Positions 11,887 to 23,317 of a stretch of 64,000 nucleotides of DNA are shown piece after piece (position 1 is the stretch's first letter; each line of letters starts with the position of its first letter). The stretch is from Ceratodon purpureus (taxonomy: Eukaryota; Streptophyta; Bryopsida; Pseudoditrichales; Ditrichaceae). The stretch covers positions 12,681,115 to 12,745,114 of the forward strand of contig CM026424.1 of NCBI GenBank assembly GCA_014871385.1, written 5' to 3'. The notes beneath the pieces are model-generated. The model saw nothing but the letters and a program-made list of their open reading frames with translations. It did no database searches and had not been told where the DNA came from. The position numbers were made by a program, and so were the translations under genes.

Positions 11887-12900
11887 CCGTTTCAAATAGA
11901 ATAAGCAGACTTTGACTTCTTTTTGTGTCCAAATTTTGCACTATGTAAGTTGAAGGATTTACACTATTATTGTCAAAATTGACTGTTATGGTTACTTTCT
12001 TATTCATAAAATTTCTGAGACAGCAAAAGGCTTGAAAGGTTTAGCATTGTAAAAAAAGAATTGTGAAAGCCTGGATGTGAGATAATATTAATGCTTATAA
12101 TTTATTGATAGTCCATTTGCTTTAAGAACATGGATTCATGCTTTCAAAACAAAGGTTTGTAGGACTATCCTTGAAGTAGAAAAAAATAAGAGGAAAAGAC
12201 AAAGACACAAAATCTCTAATCCTTATGTGATAAAGTAAATTTAGTTATTTTGCATCTTGACCAAAGACGAAAGAAAGACTTTGACTCTTCATAGAATGAA
12301 ATCTTCTACAATACAAGTGTTTTTTATTTTTATTTTGATGATCTTGAAGCCAATCATATTAGTTACTTGTGTAAAAATTCCCATAGGTGGTTCAAAGAGG
12401 TAGCAAAAGTTTTGATGACATTGCTTGTTGACGAGTAGAAAAATTGCTTTGGACACCATGAATGTTTTTTCCAATGTTTGATGTGAATTTTTTTATATTT
12501 TTGCAAAGCTCTTGCAATTCCTTACCTTTACCAAAAAAAATTAAAAAATCACATCCAAAATTGACTTTGCAGGAATTTGCTTGAAATCTCAAGAAGCCCA
12601 TTCTAGGGCCCTATGGCCCATTAGGGGTTAAAATAGTGAAGGAGATGCTTAGAAGTGAAGAAAAGATGGTGATAATTACTCAACTCACGCCCGGGGTTAG
12701 ACATGAAGTAATCCATCAAACAACGCTCTACAGATTCTATTAGTTCTCATGACTGGTGGACTATTATTTCCACCACTGGTCGTCGGCAAAACTGCCTGCT
12801 TTATGTACACCAACACAGAGATCAGGCCAATTTTAGTATGAGATTTAGCTCAAATGTTTGTGATCAGATAAGCACATTTGTATGAATCAAATTAGCAACA
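11484..12900. other. AT-rich spacer with poly-T
   Basis: Shared with units 2 and 3 (25171-26584, 38852-40265) and, up to the window end, unit 5. A run of about 28 T at 11857-11884 is interrupted by A in the other units. No gene seen; short frames here have no family features. Confidence 0.5.
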
Positions 12901-12974
12901 TTGAGAATTTTGTGAATGATTGCAGCACGTCGTTGCATGTCAGCTCTCTAAATGCCGTGTGACATTCCACCTAC

Positions 12975-13346
12975 TTGCTGGGGGAGATGATACGCAACCC
13001 GATTGTATTTCAAGCGGCAGAGTCACGCATTTCCGCCATGTCCTTGTTGTGTGATATGCATTTGCAGAAGGAAGATCTGCGATGCTCGCCCAGCTGCAGC
13101 AACGCGCATCACATGGAGCCTGAGACACACTATGAAAACATTGACCCCGGCAATGATAGTCTGTGGAGAAATGGTGTGTCAGCGCCTAGCAGTGAATTAG
13201 TGTCTTCTACCACGGAGAGCGACATGACCCGAACGGAAAGATACATCACTCCGGCCAGAGTGGTACTGTGTCTTAAGACTCTTCTAGAAGGACAGATGTT
13301 TCAGCACAGTGGAAACGCAAGCCTGGGCAGGCTGGCACTTAGCTAA
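12975..13346 (+). CDS. Unrecognised open frame in the second GC-rich block, unit 1
   Basis: Frame of 123 codons if read from a TTG; the first ATG is at 12987, giving 119 residues, and an in-frame TGA lies at 12960. A possible splice acceptor (GATTGCAG, ending near 12926) precedes it, so it might be part of an exon. I recognise no domain; the product would be mildly hydrophilic with several Cys and Met. It is identical in three units, which is expected from their recent origin. The neighbourhood (12900-14221) is GC-rich like the gene-bearing parts and unlike the transposon-filled DNA. In unit 3 this block leads straight into the euAP2-type gene, so it may instead be upstream non-coding exon or promoter sequence. 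Confidence 0.25.
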   Translation: MLGEMIRNPIVFQAAESRISAMSLLCDMHLQKEDLRCSPSCSNAHHMEPETHYENIDPGNDSLWRNGVSAPSSELVSSTTESDMTRTERYITPARVVLCLKTLLEGQMFQHSGNASLGRLALS

Positions 13347-14221
13347 AGAGAATTGTGGCCCGAGGTAAGAGAGGAGGATAATTCCTTACGATGCATAGCA
13401 TCTTGTTGGTCAATACCGTGAGTATTAGTCAAATTATCATGAGTGGGTGACTAATTCTCGGATCAGTACTCTCGACAAAGCTCATAAACATCGACAAGAT
13501 TGAAAACATCATGGTCGCCATGTGAAGCCTGCCATGGGGTGAACGGTGGCCAGTATAGAGAAGGCCTGGCCCAGTGCGTGGGCTGGCCGATGGGACTCGC
13601 CTTCCTGACTTGCAGAGGGGGAAATGACTCCTGAAGTCAGGGGCCCGGCAGCAAGCTGTGAGTGTGCGGGTAAAGGGCCCCTCTTTCCCGCGGCCATGGG
13701 CACCAGGTACGACAGCCGCTGCTGTTGTCGAGCCTCGAGACCAATGCAAAGGGGCCATGGTGGGGAAGTAAGGGCTGCAGGCTATGAGTACAGAATCCTC
13801 TTCACCCGCTCTGAAGCAACTATCTGTGGACTTACGACTTTCCACCCCCTTTCCTTTCCTTGCTCTAGTACTCAGAATCATCATCGTTCCGATTGATCTG
13901 CAACTCAGCTTCGCTTGTGTACGTCGTGCTCTAGTCAGAGGTCACGCAGCTTCAAAACCTCTGCATCTAAACCTCTGCACCTAAGGCGTACAGCGCAGGG
14001 GTAGCCAGCCGGGGGGTGCTCATGAGACGGAGAATGGGAATGTCGATGCCTCACTGACGTTGCTGCTTGACTCGGCTACCTTTCAGTCCGAGAACGTCCT
14101 CACCGTGTCCTCCTGCTGCGTTGGAGGTGGTGGGCGGCGTGGTGAGGGCGTTGGCTTGGTGTGCAGGTGCTATTTGCACATGCACATGCTGTTCCGCTGC
14201 TAGCTCAACCTTTCCTGTGTT
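13347..14221. other. Second GC-rich block, remainder (unit 1)
   Basis: GC-rich DNA without a supported gene. A 151-codon minus frame (13429-13884) overlaps plus frames and shows no domain. In unit 3 the equivalent (40712-41586) lies immediately upstream of the single-copy AP2 gene, so here it looks like that gene's far-upstream region copied without the gene. It ends at the junction at 14221. Confidence 0.5.
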
Positions 14222-14461
14222 TAATTGGTTGAGGTAAATTTATATTGATCAGGTATATTGATGATTTGATCAGGTCAAGTGGATTTTTGCCTCTTAATGG
14301 ATAACCAATTTACAATATTACATGTATATCAAGTTTGGACATGAAACTTTTGATTGGCTTGATTTGTTTATAAGCATCTTTATTTGTGACCTGTACTGAC
14401 CTGAAATGTAATAATACGGTAATCTGTGAGTTGAGTTGCTGTGAAATATTCGAGTGAGAAT

Positions 14462-15349
14462 GGGAAATCTTGGAGCATCGGAATGTGGTACAATTAGGTT
14501 AACATATCATGGATATGAATTTTGGAATATGCTATGATCTGTAAACTTTGAAACATTGACAACATACCCATCTTATGAATGAGTTAATAATGTTTGCAAT
14601 TGACACCCTTACCAATGGTGAGCTCCATAATTGTTTTCTTTACTTCAAGTATTTTGGCATAGTCTATTTCGTGATAGATTAAAATTCAGTGATTTTGCAC
14701 AGTCTACCCTCTATAAATGTTAACCCTGAGGAGTAGATCAAAGTTAACATTTATAGAGGTTTTCATCTATAAATTTATTTTTTTGAGCAATGTACAAATC
14801 TAAATATTTATAAATATAAGCATTTGTGAAGAGTCCTTGTGAGAGAATACCATTCGTAAAATTGCAAGTCCAATTAAAACTTTATTCAGTATCAAGTAAT
14901 GTGTAAAGAGCACTGAGGAATGTAACTGGATGTGTAGTTTTATCATCTATGTTATGGTTGTATTTCAGTTGTAAACATTTATAGAGTCAAATTTACAAAG
15001 AAGGAGTACCAATTTGTTAACAATTAACACGTTCCACATAATTTTTAGTGTGCAATTCTTAGTTTTAACTTTGATCTACTCCTCAGGGTTAACAATTATA
15101 GAGGGTAGACTCTACAAAATCACTCATTTTTAATCTATCACAAAATAGGTGATGCCAAAAACTTAAAACAAAGAAAACAATAATTTGGAACTCACCATCG
15201 CTAAGCGAGTCAATTGCAAACATTATTAAACCAATCTCAAAATAGATATGTTGTCGAAGTTTCAAACTTTACAGATCGTAGCATGTTCCGGAATCCATAT
15301 CCAGGATATCCCAGACCTTGTACCACATTCCGATTCTCCAAGATTTCCA
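14462..15349. repeat. Long inverted repeat at the unit 1/2 border
   Basis: Two arms of about 300 bp (14462-14765 and 15055-15349) are imperfect reverse complements, starting GGAAATCTTGGAG and ending with its complement. Inner parts contain CCTCTATAAATGTTAACCCT and its complement. About 290 bp of AT-rich DNA lies between the arms. A 22-bp direct repeat (14437-14458 and 15479-15500, one mismatch) brackets the structure. No coding frame. Could be a foldback-type element or a rearranged insertion; no duplication of defined length was found. Confidence 0.75.
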
Positions 15350-16708
15350 TGAGAATTGGCTCTGAGATTGATAGCGTTCAAAGTTTCACAAATCATTGCA
15401 ACGATGCAATCCATCGACAAGGACGTGCCACATTGCGACCTCCTAATTCGTCCAAATGCATAACTTGGAATTGAACTTGCTGTGAAGTATTCGAGTGAGT
15501 TGGGGGGCGTAGGTAAGCACCCATGAATGATGAGGGGTGGGATCAGGTCCAAATCCGGCCATTTAGTGACGCCAATCATGAATTGCTCTGGAGAAAACTA
15601 ATCCATCCGTCTTCGCGCCTCCTACGAAGCTCAATGAGGCTAGTAGGCTAGCTGCCCAGTTGAGGGCGTCGTGGCAGGTCCTCCCCAGTCTCGACGGTAC
15701 GGTCACGCCAACTGTGGGCTGTTTACAGAGGCCCGCCCTGGCTCCGGCCTCCATTTCTCATGCTTGCTAAACCCCATTCCCCCCCGAGATCAACGTTTCC
15801 TGAAAGTTCACCTCCCCTCACCGCACTCCACCCCATCGCAACCACCAGCACCTCCTCGCTCATTCACAGTCCTGATCTCAAGCGCCCAGCCCACGCAGAA
15901 ACAGAGAAGAAACTAACACGTACAGAGCCGCGGAGCCGCGGGGCGCCACCCAAGCTGCGGGAGCTGGCGATCGATCGATCGAGGCACACGACGAGTCACG
16001 ACCATCCTCACCTGTCCGTCACCAGGCTCAGGGCGCATCTGAAGAGGAGGAAGCAGCAAACCGCTGCCTCGTGAGGAGCCGAGGACCTGTGCCCTCACCA
16101 CGCACCCACCCACCCACCTCTCCCCCCTCTCGCCCAGGCTGGGCCCCTCAGGTATCGCTGCTGACACAAGGTCATACTCTTCCGTTTTTCTAGACACGAC
16201 ATTGTCCTCTGCCGCGCGGTAGCCGGTAGGCATCCTTCAGGGGGTGGTGGTCGCGGAAGTCGGGCTTTTCAGCCCCGAACCTCTCCCCGCACCGGCCCGC
16301 AATGTGGCGGCACGCAATGACCGTTTCTTCGACTGGACAAGCTTCGAGCGTCCCATGTTTGTTAGTTTCACTGTGAGAGTCGCGGGCTCGAGGGCAAGCT
16401 ATCGTGTATACCCGCTAAATGTGATCGTAGCATAGTGCATTCCCCTGCGGAAGAAATCAGAACGTGCGTTGAGGGTAGAACTGCTGCGGTCAATCCGCAC
16501 AACCGGGCTCACAGAGGGAATTGTCGTATCTCTCTCTCTTCCTCGATACTTAGTTACGCTGCGGCGACCAGGCTCCCTTCCCATGCCGTGAACTCCGGCA
16601 AACCTTGGCACTGTCCAAGGACGACGTGCTGTAGTCTGCCACCAACAGTTTGGTATTTGAACAGTATTCCCGGATTTCCCTTAACAATGTGCCTCCCCCT
16701 TTCTGGAC

Positions 16709-18895
16709 ATGATGCAGGAACCAGGTGAACATAGCGGTTTCCAAGCAGGAGCGCGCGGTCGAGCCGAGGCTGACACCCTTCGGAAGGCCATCAAGCTGCT
16801 GGAGCGAGGACGTTGCGAGCCTGATTCTGGCATTTCCCCCCATCAGGTACTCCACTTATTAAGACTTAACATTTTGCGTAAGCTGGAGAAAGGTCATCGG
16901 TACTCTTCACCATCGAAGCCTGGATCACCTGTTTTGGCGCTCGAGACGTGTCCCTGGAACGGTGGAAAGTGGTGCGACGAATCAACGCATCTAAAAGGGT
17001 AATCCTCTAGGAACTCGCACAACCGGGCTGACAACGCGACGTGCAATTTTCCGCAGGTTACCGACCCGCAAAAGTCCAGGGAAGACCTAGGCAACATCGC
17101 CATCGCCATCAGGTATGTGTATTGCACCGATTGAAACGGTGATAAATGTCGGGTTTTGAAATTTTTGTTTTCGAACAGAACTCATCCAAGCTCCCAAAAG
17201 AAAATTCCTTATTAGCTGACTCTACAGCCCATATTACAAGGTATTTACTAACTTTCGAAATTTCCACATTGTGTAGGGACTCTGCTGAGTGAGCCCCCAA
17301 GCCTGCAACTCCAAGTTGGCATTGTACTATCATAGCCATACTCTCCTCATGGCTCAGCGACCGTGCAAAGACCCGACTCTCTTCCATCTCAACAAGAGCA
17401 CTGGAAGATTTTCTGCATGGGTCAGGTAAATTACTTACGGTTCTTGTGGTGAGCTTCCCTGGCCTCACGGCGCTGCCGATCACGTACGTGGAGATTCTGG
17501 ATCGATGTTTCTGTTGCCTCCCTGGGTTGTGAGACCCATCCTGTACTGCAGAGTTTCTAATTCTCCTCGACTTGGGTGTTTCCAGGAGGCCCAACGACGG
17601 CAACAAACGTCACTATATCGGGTGCTACACGACCTTCCATATGGCCGCAAGGGCCCAGGACCGGGCCACTCTGAAAATCAACGCCAGAGCCCCCGTGAAT
17701 TTTAAAGCATCCGACTATGACGAGGACATTCGGCTGGTAGGATGATGCTGAATTTTGCTCTGTACGCATGTGCCTTCATTGCCGAGTTTGCATCAATAAC
17801 CTAGCCGCAAACGAAACACTGCGATTTACATGCAGTACTTGACTTGTGAACACTCGGTTTATCTTAATCTGCCCTGAATATATACAACTTGGTCTAACGG
17901 TGCTTGGCAGAAGTCGGGACAACCATCCACTGATTTATTCTTGGACTTGAATTTCTCTGCACAGAGAGCTGCACATGGCGAGCGAGCATTTTTGACAATG
18001 CTCCGAAATGAAGCCCGCCCTACCTACAACGTGGTCCTCAACAAATCGCCGTGTAAGCGTAACTAATCCCATACTATCCATGTCACACTTAGAATATGTT
18101 GCTGCCGAGATGAATGCCACTTCTAATAACAAGCTGCCGACCAATTCCTGTAACAAGCTGTTTGGTTGTGATATATTAGAGTAGGCTCCTCTCCGGAAGT
18201 AGTTGAGTGAGATCACAGTCTGTCGTTATGCTCCACAAGTGAATATTGATTCAGTTGGACATGTGCTACATTGTGAACTGGGGGCAGGCTATGTGAAGTT
18301 CCAGAACATGGAGAACGACATGGAGGAGCTGCGGCGTGTGACTAAATTCACCATCCAACAGTTTGTCGCTCACTTGGCGACCAATCCCACCCGGAGTCCT
18401 GAAATGAATCAGGCCGCGGAGATCCTGCTGGAGATTTTCGCCACACACACTCCTGGCACTGATGAGCCCCGGATGCCACGTCGAGTGGCAGTTGCCAGCA
18501 GCCCCGAGTTTGACATCTTCGCTCGGGACATTCCCAAGGGGAAGAGGTGATCACGTACACTCCACCCGCTCTTCATTCTGTCGATATACATGGCTCAACA
18601 AGAATGCAGTGCAATCAGAAAATGTCTGCACCCGAGTCTTTCACACATTGGTCTTGCGTCTCAAATTACATGCACTGCCTCTTTGCAACAACACACAAGC
18701 AGTTACAGTGATAAAACTCCCGGAATCTGTTAACTTCCTGGATTGACATGTCCCTCTTTCCACAGGAGCCCCCGGGCGTGGAGGACGAGAGCTGCTGGAG
18801 GTGGCAGCGAGGAACGCAACAGACCCCGAACCCGCAGTTTCTGCAAAAGGAAACTCGCAATGTCGCATTGTCCGTATAGGCGTCCTCGTTCTTGA
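16709..18895 (+). CDS. AP2-domain/EAR-motif protein, copy 2 (spliced)
   Basis: Same model as copy 1. Exons: 16709-16846, 17057-17112, 17336-17425, 17586-17736, 17911-18052, 18288-18546, 18766-18895, giving 321 residues with Ser147. The optional exon (17179-17240) is one base shorter than in copy 1 and would shift the frame into a TAG. Skipping it keeps the frame because the flanking phases match. A shorter product could also start at the ATG corresponding to Met70, just before the AP2 domain. On the opposite strand a 165-codon frame (17109-17606) is open; it is probably a shadow. Confidence 0.68.
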
Positions 18896-20511
18896 GGTGA
18901 GCGCGCTCGATCCAGGACCTACTCGATCGTCTCTTCTCCCTGCACTCGCTTGACGTTGTCACTGTTTTATAAGCCTGTCAGGAATAGAGAACCGACTGAA
19001 TATCAAAATCGACTGATCAATGTCTCTTCTCTCTTCACCGATTCGGATCCCGAGTTAGGTCCCACTTGTTGGAAGTAGCTCTTCACCTGCTTGGGCACCT
19101 TCTGCTCGTTGATACATTGAGTTTCTCCACGCTATCCTTCGGCATTAGTCGGTATGCTTGATGCGGTCACACCTTCCGGTGTGCAACCTGAAAACGTAAC
19201 GTTTGACAAAATAATCTTCTAAGGCTACCAATTCTGCGTCGTGAGGTTGTTGCGGGTACTATCAAGTCCTAAGTCACCAAGGTCTTTGCCTTCCCTGGAT
19301 TGTAGATTGCTGTGCACTGGTAGGAATTATGATCAATCATACTGCCGGACCTAACAGCTGCAACGTTCTTGCAGGAGCATGGAGGCGCCCACTGCATTAT
19401 CAAGATGCCGGGCCGTGGCTGCTACCCATTGAAGTAAAATTGGAGGCGTAGCAGTCGCAACATCGATGCTGAAGAATTTTGCTGGATGGTGTACCGAAGC
19501 AGGATTTGAAATTTTGAACTACAATGTCCATAAAGTTCATGCTTGTACATATTTTCAAATAAAAGTTTGGCATGCTCTGATGCAATTATGTTTTACACAC
19601 AACTAGACCGAAGTGCATAATTTATACTTCAATGCCTGCATCTTCAATTTCTAATGAGCTCTTAAAATTTCATACATTCTTTTCCTTCCAAAGTTTGGGC
19701 AATCAAGTTTGGAATTCGTGAAATGAGGTGATATTTGGCACCCCTCTCTAGTACAATCTTCACATTATCATTGTCTCTTTTCATATTTGACTTCAATTTC
19801 AATCTGGACTGCCTTTCTTGAAATATTAGTTTGAATATCCATAGCCAAGGTTCAGAATGTCACTACAATATCACAACAAAATATGAATTACTAGTCAAAA
19901 TCCATAATTTTAAACACTCTACAGGTTAAAATGGATTTGTTTGTAAGTTCAATGAATTTCCAATTGTCTAGATATTCCTTAGTACATTGAACTCCAAAAT
20001 TTCATATATTTTGATTTCAATTATGTAATAAACAAAACATAGAAACTGTCTACCTCTAGTTATCAGCAATGATCATGGAATTTAGCTTTGTGGATCCTAG
20101 TTAACATGCACATGTACTACAATACAAGTTAACTTGCTTTAAGTAGATTTTTACCTTTGAGTGTGATAATACGACATGGTGTAGAATACTCAAAGCTCAA
20201 AGTGAAATGAGGAAAAGTCGTAGATGAATAAAATAGATTTTATTCAACTTAGATTACAATATAAATAAATAGCTCTATTCAACTTAGATTACAATATAAA
20301 TGAAGTTTATATGGTTTACAATACCTTTTTGAAAGTCTACTTACTAGCCTAGTACTACTAATATCAATAAGGATGATAGTATTATAATTCACTTTGAGGG
20401 CTTCATGTGAGGTTTGTATTCACATTATGCCAGTTTGAACATATAGTGAGATAATTTTACTTGTTTCTTTAGATATTTTTCACTTTGGTTTTTATTTTTT
20501 TCTTTGTTGAA

Positions 20512-20513
<2 letters not shown>

Positions 20514-20579
<66 letters not shown>
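20514..20579. repeat. (AT)n microsatellite, unit 2
   Basis: About 33 AT dinucleotides. Unit 3 has about 31 at 34200-34261, and unit 5 only about 8 at 57160-57175. Confidence 0.95.
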
Positions 20580-20583
<4 letters not shown>

Positions 20584-20764
20584 TAGATGTGAGAGATTAG
20601 ATGGTTTTGGATGATTGAAAACCTATGATATTTTACCATCATCTTCTGGCTCATGTTAAAGGTTTGAGTACATCAAAGGCACAAGTCAGTGTACAAATTG
20701 GATTTATCAAAAATTGAAGCAAAAATGGTTAATTGTCAAAACAATGCTTAGGTTTTCTATGTTC

Positions 20765-21165
20765 CATTAGGTGCAAAATCGGGTCACGAAAAGGCCGTGT
20801 AAGCGGCACGTGAGAGAAAAAAACAGGCGCTGCCCGCGTACTTTTTGACGTGGCATGTGAGGTGCCACCGTGGTGCCAGCAATCGCCACGGGGGCTCGAA
20901 CCAATGACCTCCGAGCGAGGCGTGTGGAGGGCACAAGCTACAGTGTCGGGCTGACACAACCTGCCCACTTGGGACCAAAGCCCGAGCCAAGGCATTCATG
21001 TCTCAACTAATATTCCGAGGACCTTTGTTGTGAGTGCGCCACGCAGTTCTGTGCAGGCAGCAACTCTGGCATCCGCTGCCAGCGGCAGAGGTGCCCAAAG
21101 TAGGGAGTTCACCTAGAAAGGGCAGGCTTACACCGCCTTATTTTGACCCCATTTTGCACCTAATG
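20765..21165. mobile_element. 401-bp element with tRNA-like core, unit 2
   Basis: Inverted ends CATTAGGTGCAAAAT and ATTTTGCACCTAATG; GC-rich inside AT-rich DNA. On the minus strand the core carries GGTTCGAGCCC (20892-20902), a match to the pol III B box, preceded by CGCTCGGAGG and an A-box-like TAGCTTGTGCC, as in the head of a tRNA-derived SINE. Unit 5 lacks the element: its sequence reads ATGTTCTATTC near 57352. No target duplication is evident from that comparison. Probably a tRNA-derived sequence carried by, or converted into, an inverted-ended element. Not a functional tRNA gene: the anticodon arm does not fold properly. Confidence 0.6.
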
Positions 21166-22219
21166 TATTCTATTCTATACTACAAACTCCTTCATGTAAC
21201 TTGTGAGGCAATGAGGGCTTTCACACATGTCTAACTTGTTTATAACTTTCTAGAAGACTACTAGACTAGTAGGTGTTTTTGGAGCATGAGTCAATGGTAG
21301 CAGCAAACATAGGACTTTTCACACTTAATAGGGAAGATTCAAGCTTTTGATCAATTGGCCGCAGCGGCGTAGTGTAAAGTTTGGATGAATCACAAAAAGG
21401 CTCCAAAATAGGTCCAGAGATGTGTGAATAAACCCATGCCAATTCATGAAGGGAACTTAGACATTCTAGTCAAGAATCTTATCAAAAAGAAAAACAAAGC
21501 AAAAAACTTTCAATCTAGCTATTGTAATTGGTCCATCCCTTTTCAAACTCTTACTTTGAGGGACATTGATATTGAATTCTAGCAACTCTTGATGATATTG
21601 AATTAGACTAGCAATCTCTTGGTAGATAGTAGGTAAGAAGGTTGGTTTGAAACTCTTCCAATTTTCATGTGTTGTAGTCACAATGGTTGTTTGGCCTCAC
21701 GTGTCACTTTCAATAATAATTGAAGGACCTCTATCCAAGTCTCGTTGGATAGAAAACAATTGAAGAAAAAACAAGGTTGACACCAATATCACTTTAGACT
21801 CTAGTTGATGTGGTCATTAGCAGTTAAAGTCTTATGAGACCTTCATGCAGAGGTTTCATCCCTACTTTCATGTACAATCATATTATTGTGAGAGATAATA
21901 ACAATGATTCTTTTCTTGAAAGAGAAGATTGTGCTTTTGAGAGGAGGCGGTTAAATGACTTCAAAGTGGTTCAAAGGTCTTCTAAAGAATGTGATGGGAC
22001 AAATGAATACATTAAAAAATAAAATAAAATCATGGCATCTGATCATTTCTTGCAAGCTTAAATCTCTACAATAGAATCATTATTGAAAAACTATAAAACA
22101 ACTTTACAAGCATTTCCATTGCAAATTTGTATCTCCACAATGATAAAGGAAATATTTTCATCAACTTTAAAGTAGCATGGAAAAAAATTGAGAAAACATT
22201 ATCTAAGGAATCAAGGAAG

Positions 22220-22822
22220 GGGTGTAAGCATGGTAAAGTGGACCAAAAAAGTGCTTAACTATTTGTCAGTTTCAGCCCTTTTGCAAAAATTGCACAAAAG
22301 TGACGGAAAGATGTAATTGAAGTCAATTGTTTTTGCTAATATGGATTCTCAACTTGTTTTTCTACAACTTGGAAAAGTTTTGTGCAAAGTAGACACTTTA
22401 AAGTTATTGTATGAAGGCTTTAAATCCAAGCAAAGTGAATGCAGTCATTTGGAAAAGTGAACATAACGGTTTAGGGTTTTGTCCGAAATCACTTTTAATT
22501 TTGCGGTGCCCTCTGTATATTTAAGAGGTATTCTAAAATAGTCAATCTATATACTCATTAATTGGTTTAGCATTCCAAAAGTACCGCAATGATGTTATTT
22601 AAGAGGGTCACTTCCGCGATACTTTTTGTTATTTTTTTTTCACCGAACATTGTTTTTTAAATTGAAAAAAAACATCCTCTAAAGACAACAGAGGGCAACA
22701 AATGAAGAAATCAAGATTCAAGACTTTGGAAAAGTTAATTTTCAAGATTTACAACTAGTGGTCAAATTTAGTTTCAATTCATGATGTTTTTTTTATGAAG
22801 ATTTGTGTAAGATATCCCGCGA
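22220..22822. mobile_element. GCACAATAAAG-family element, right end missing, unit 2
   Basis: Left end GGGTGTAAGCATGGTAAAGT after GAAG, then the family interior in reverse orientation to the element at 5227. It stops near 22822, where flank matching unit 1 at about 4840 (CAATGTAGACTTTTATG) resumes. The right end and a few flanking bases were therefore deleted. The same truncated copy is in units 3 and 5. Confidence 0.75.
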
Positions 22823-23207
22823 TCAATGTAGACTTTTATGAGAGGGTTTATTATAAAATGTCACATCTTGACTAGTAAAGTTGGATAATGCCAAACGTAT
22901 AAGAGTGTTGAGCTACATTTCCACGATTACAATTGATGAGGAAAATCCTACTTTTAATGTCACAAATACTAAATATAGTGGTCGATGAAAAACTATGTTT
23001 AGTAAGGAAAACTTAAAAGGGTATAACTATCCGAAGGAATGACCTAGCAATGATAAACATAATATCCACAGTCTACCTTCTATTAATGTTACACCTATAG
23101 GCTATAAGTTTTAACCCTCTCTGAGACTCTAATTGCTATCATTCTCTACTCTCCACATATAGCACACCAGAAATGTTAAATGTGTTATCACTAAACAAAA
23201 TGGTACT

Positions 23208-23317
23208 CCCTTCTTTGTAAATTTGACTTCCCTTCTTTGTAAATTTGACTTCCCTTCTTTGTAAATTCGACTTCCCTTCTTTGTAAATTCGACTTCCCTT
23301 CTTTGTAAATTTGACTT
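23208..23317. repeat. 22-bp minisatellite, 5 copies, unit 2
   Basis: Tandem copies of a 22-bp word beginning CCCTTCTTTGTAAATT, with T/C variants in the middle. Unit 3 has five copies at 36899-37008, unit 5 has four at 60600-60687, and unit 1 has one at 6206-6227. Confidence 0.92.

Larger units (their letters stand above)
1..15396 (+). repeat. Tandem unit 1 of the amplified AP2/EAR segment
   Basis: First direct copy, 15,396 bp. The sequence beginning TGCAACGATGCAATCCATCG at position 1 recurs at 15397 and 29081, which sets the unit phase; the choice of start is arbitrary. Order: GC-rich leader and spliced gene (1-3960), AT-rich transposon-filled DNA (about 4160-12900), a second GC-rich block (12900-14221), and an AT-rich block with a long inverted repeat (14222-15396). 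It differs from unit 2 by having its own 4160-4490 segment in place of about 2.3 kb (19560-21890), by carrying a hAT element and several GCACAATAAAG elements that unit 2 lacks, and by keeping 3.3 kb that unit 2 has deleted. Confidence 0.95.
19560..22215. other. AT-rich spacer, unit 2 (equivalents 33246-35896 and 56240-59209)
   Basis: Apart from the microsatellite and the 401-bp element, AT-rich DNA with no supportable gene. Short frames (for example minus 21466-21681 and plus 21834-22022) recur only because the units are copies. In unit 1 most of this stretch is replaced by 4161-4490. Confidence 0.5.

Noticed and set aside
13429-13884. 151-codon minus frame in the second GC-rich block
   Set aside because: GC-rich sequence opens long frames by chance. 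No domain or splice context, and it overlaps plus frames of similar quality.
20892-20950. Functional tRNA gene on the minus strand
   Set aside because: A and B boxes are recognisable, but the anticodon arm and acceptor pairing do not form a proper tRNA.
23208-23317. CRISPR-like array
   Set aside because: The 22-bp words are directly adjacent with no spacers, and the genome is eukaryotic.
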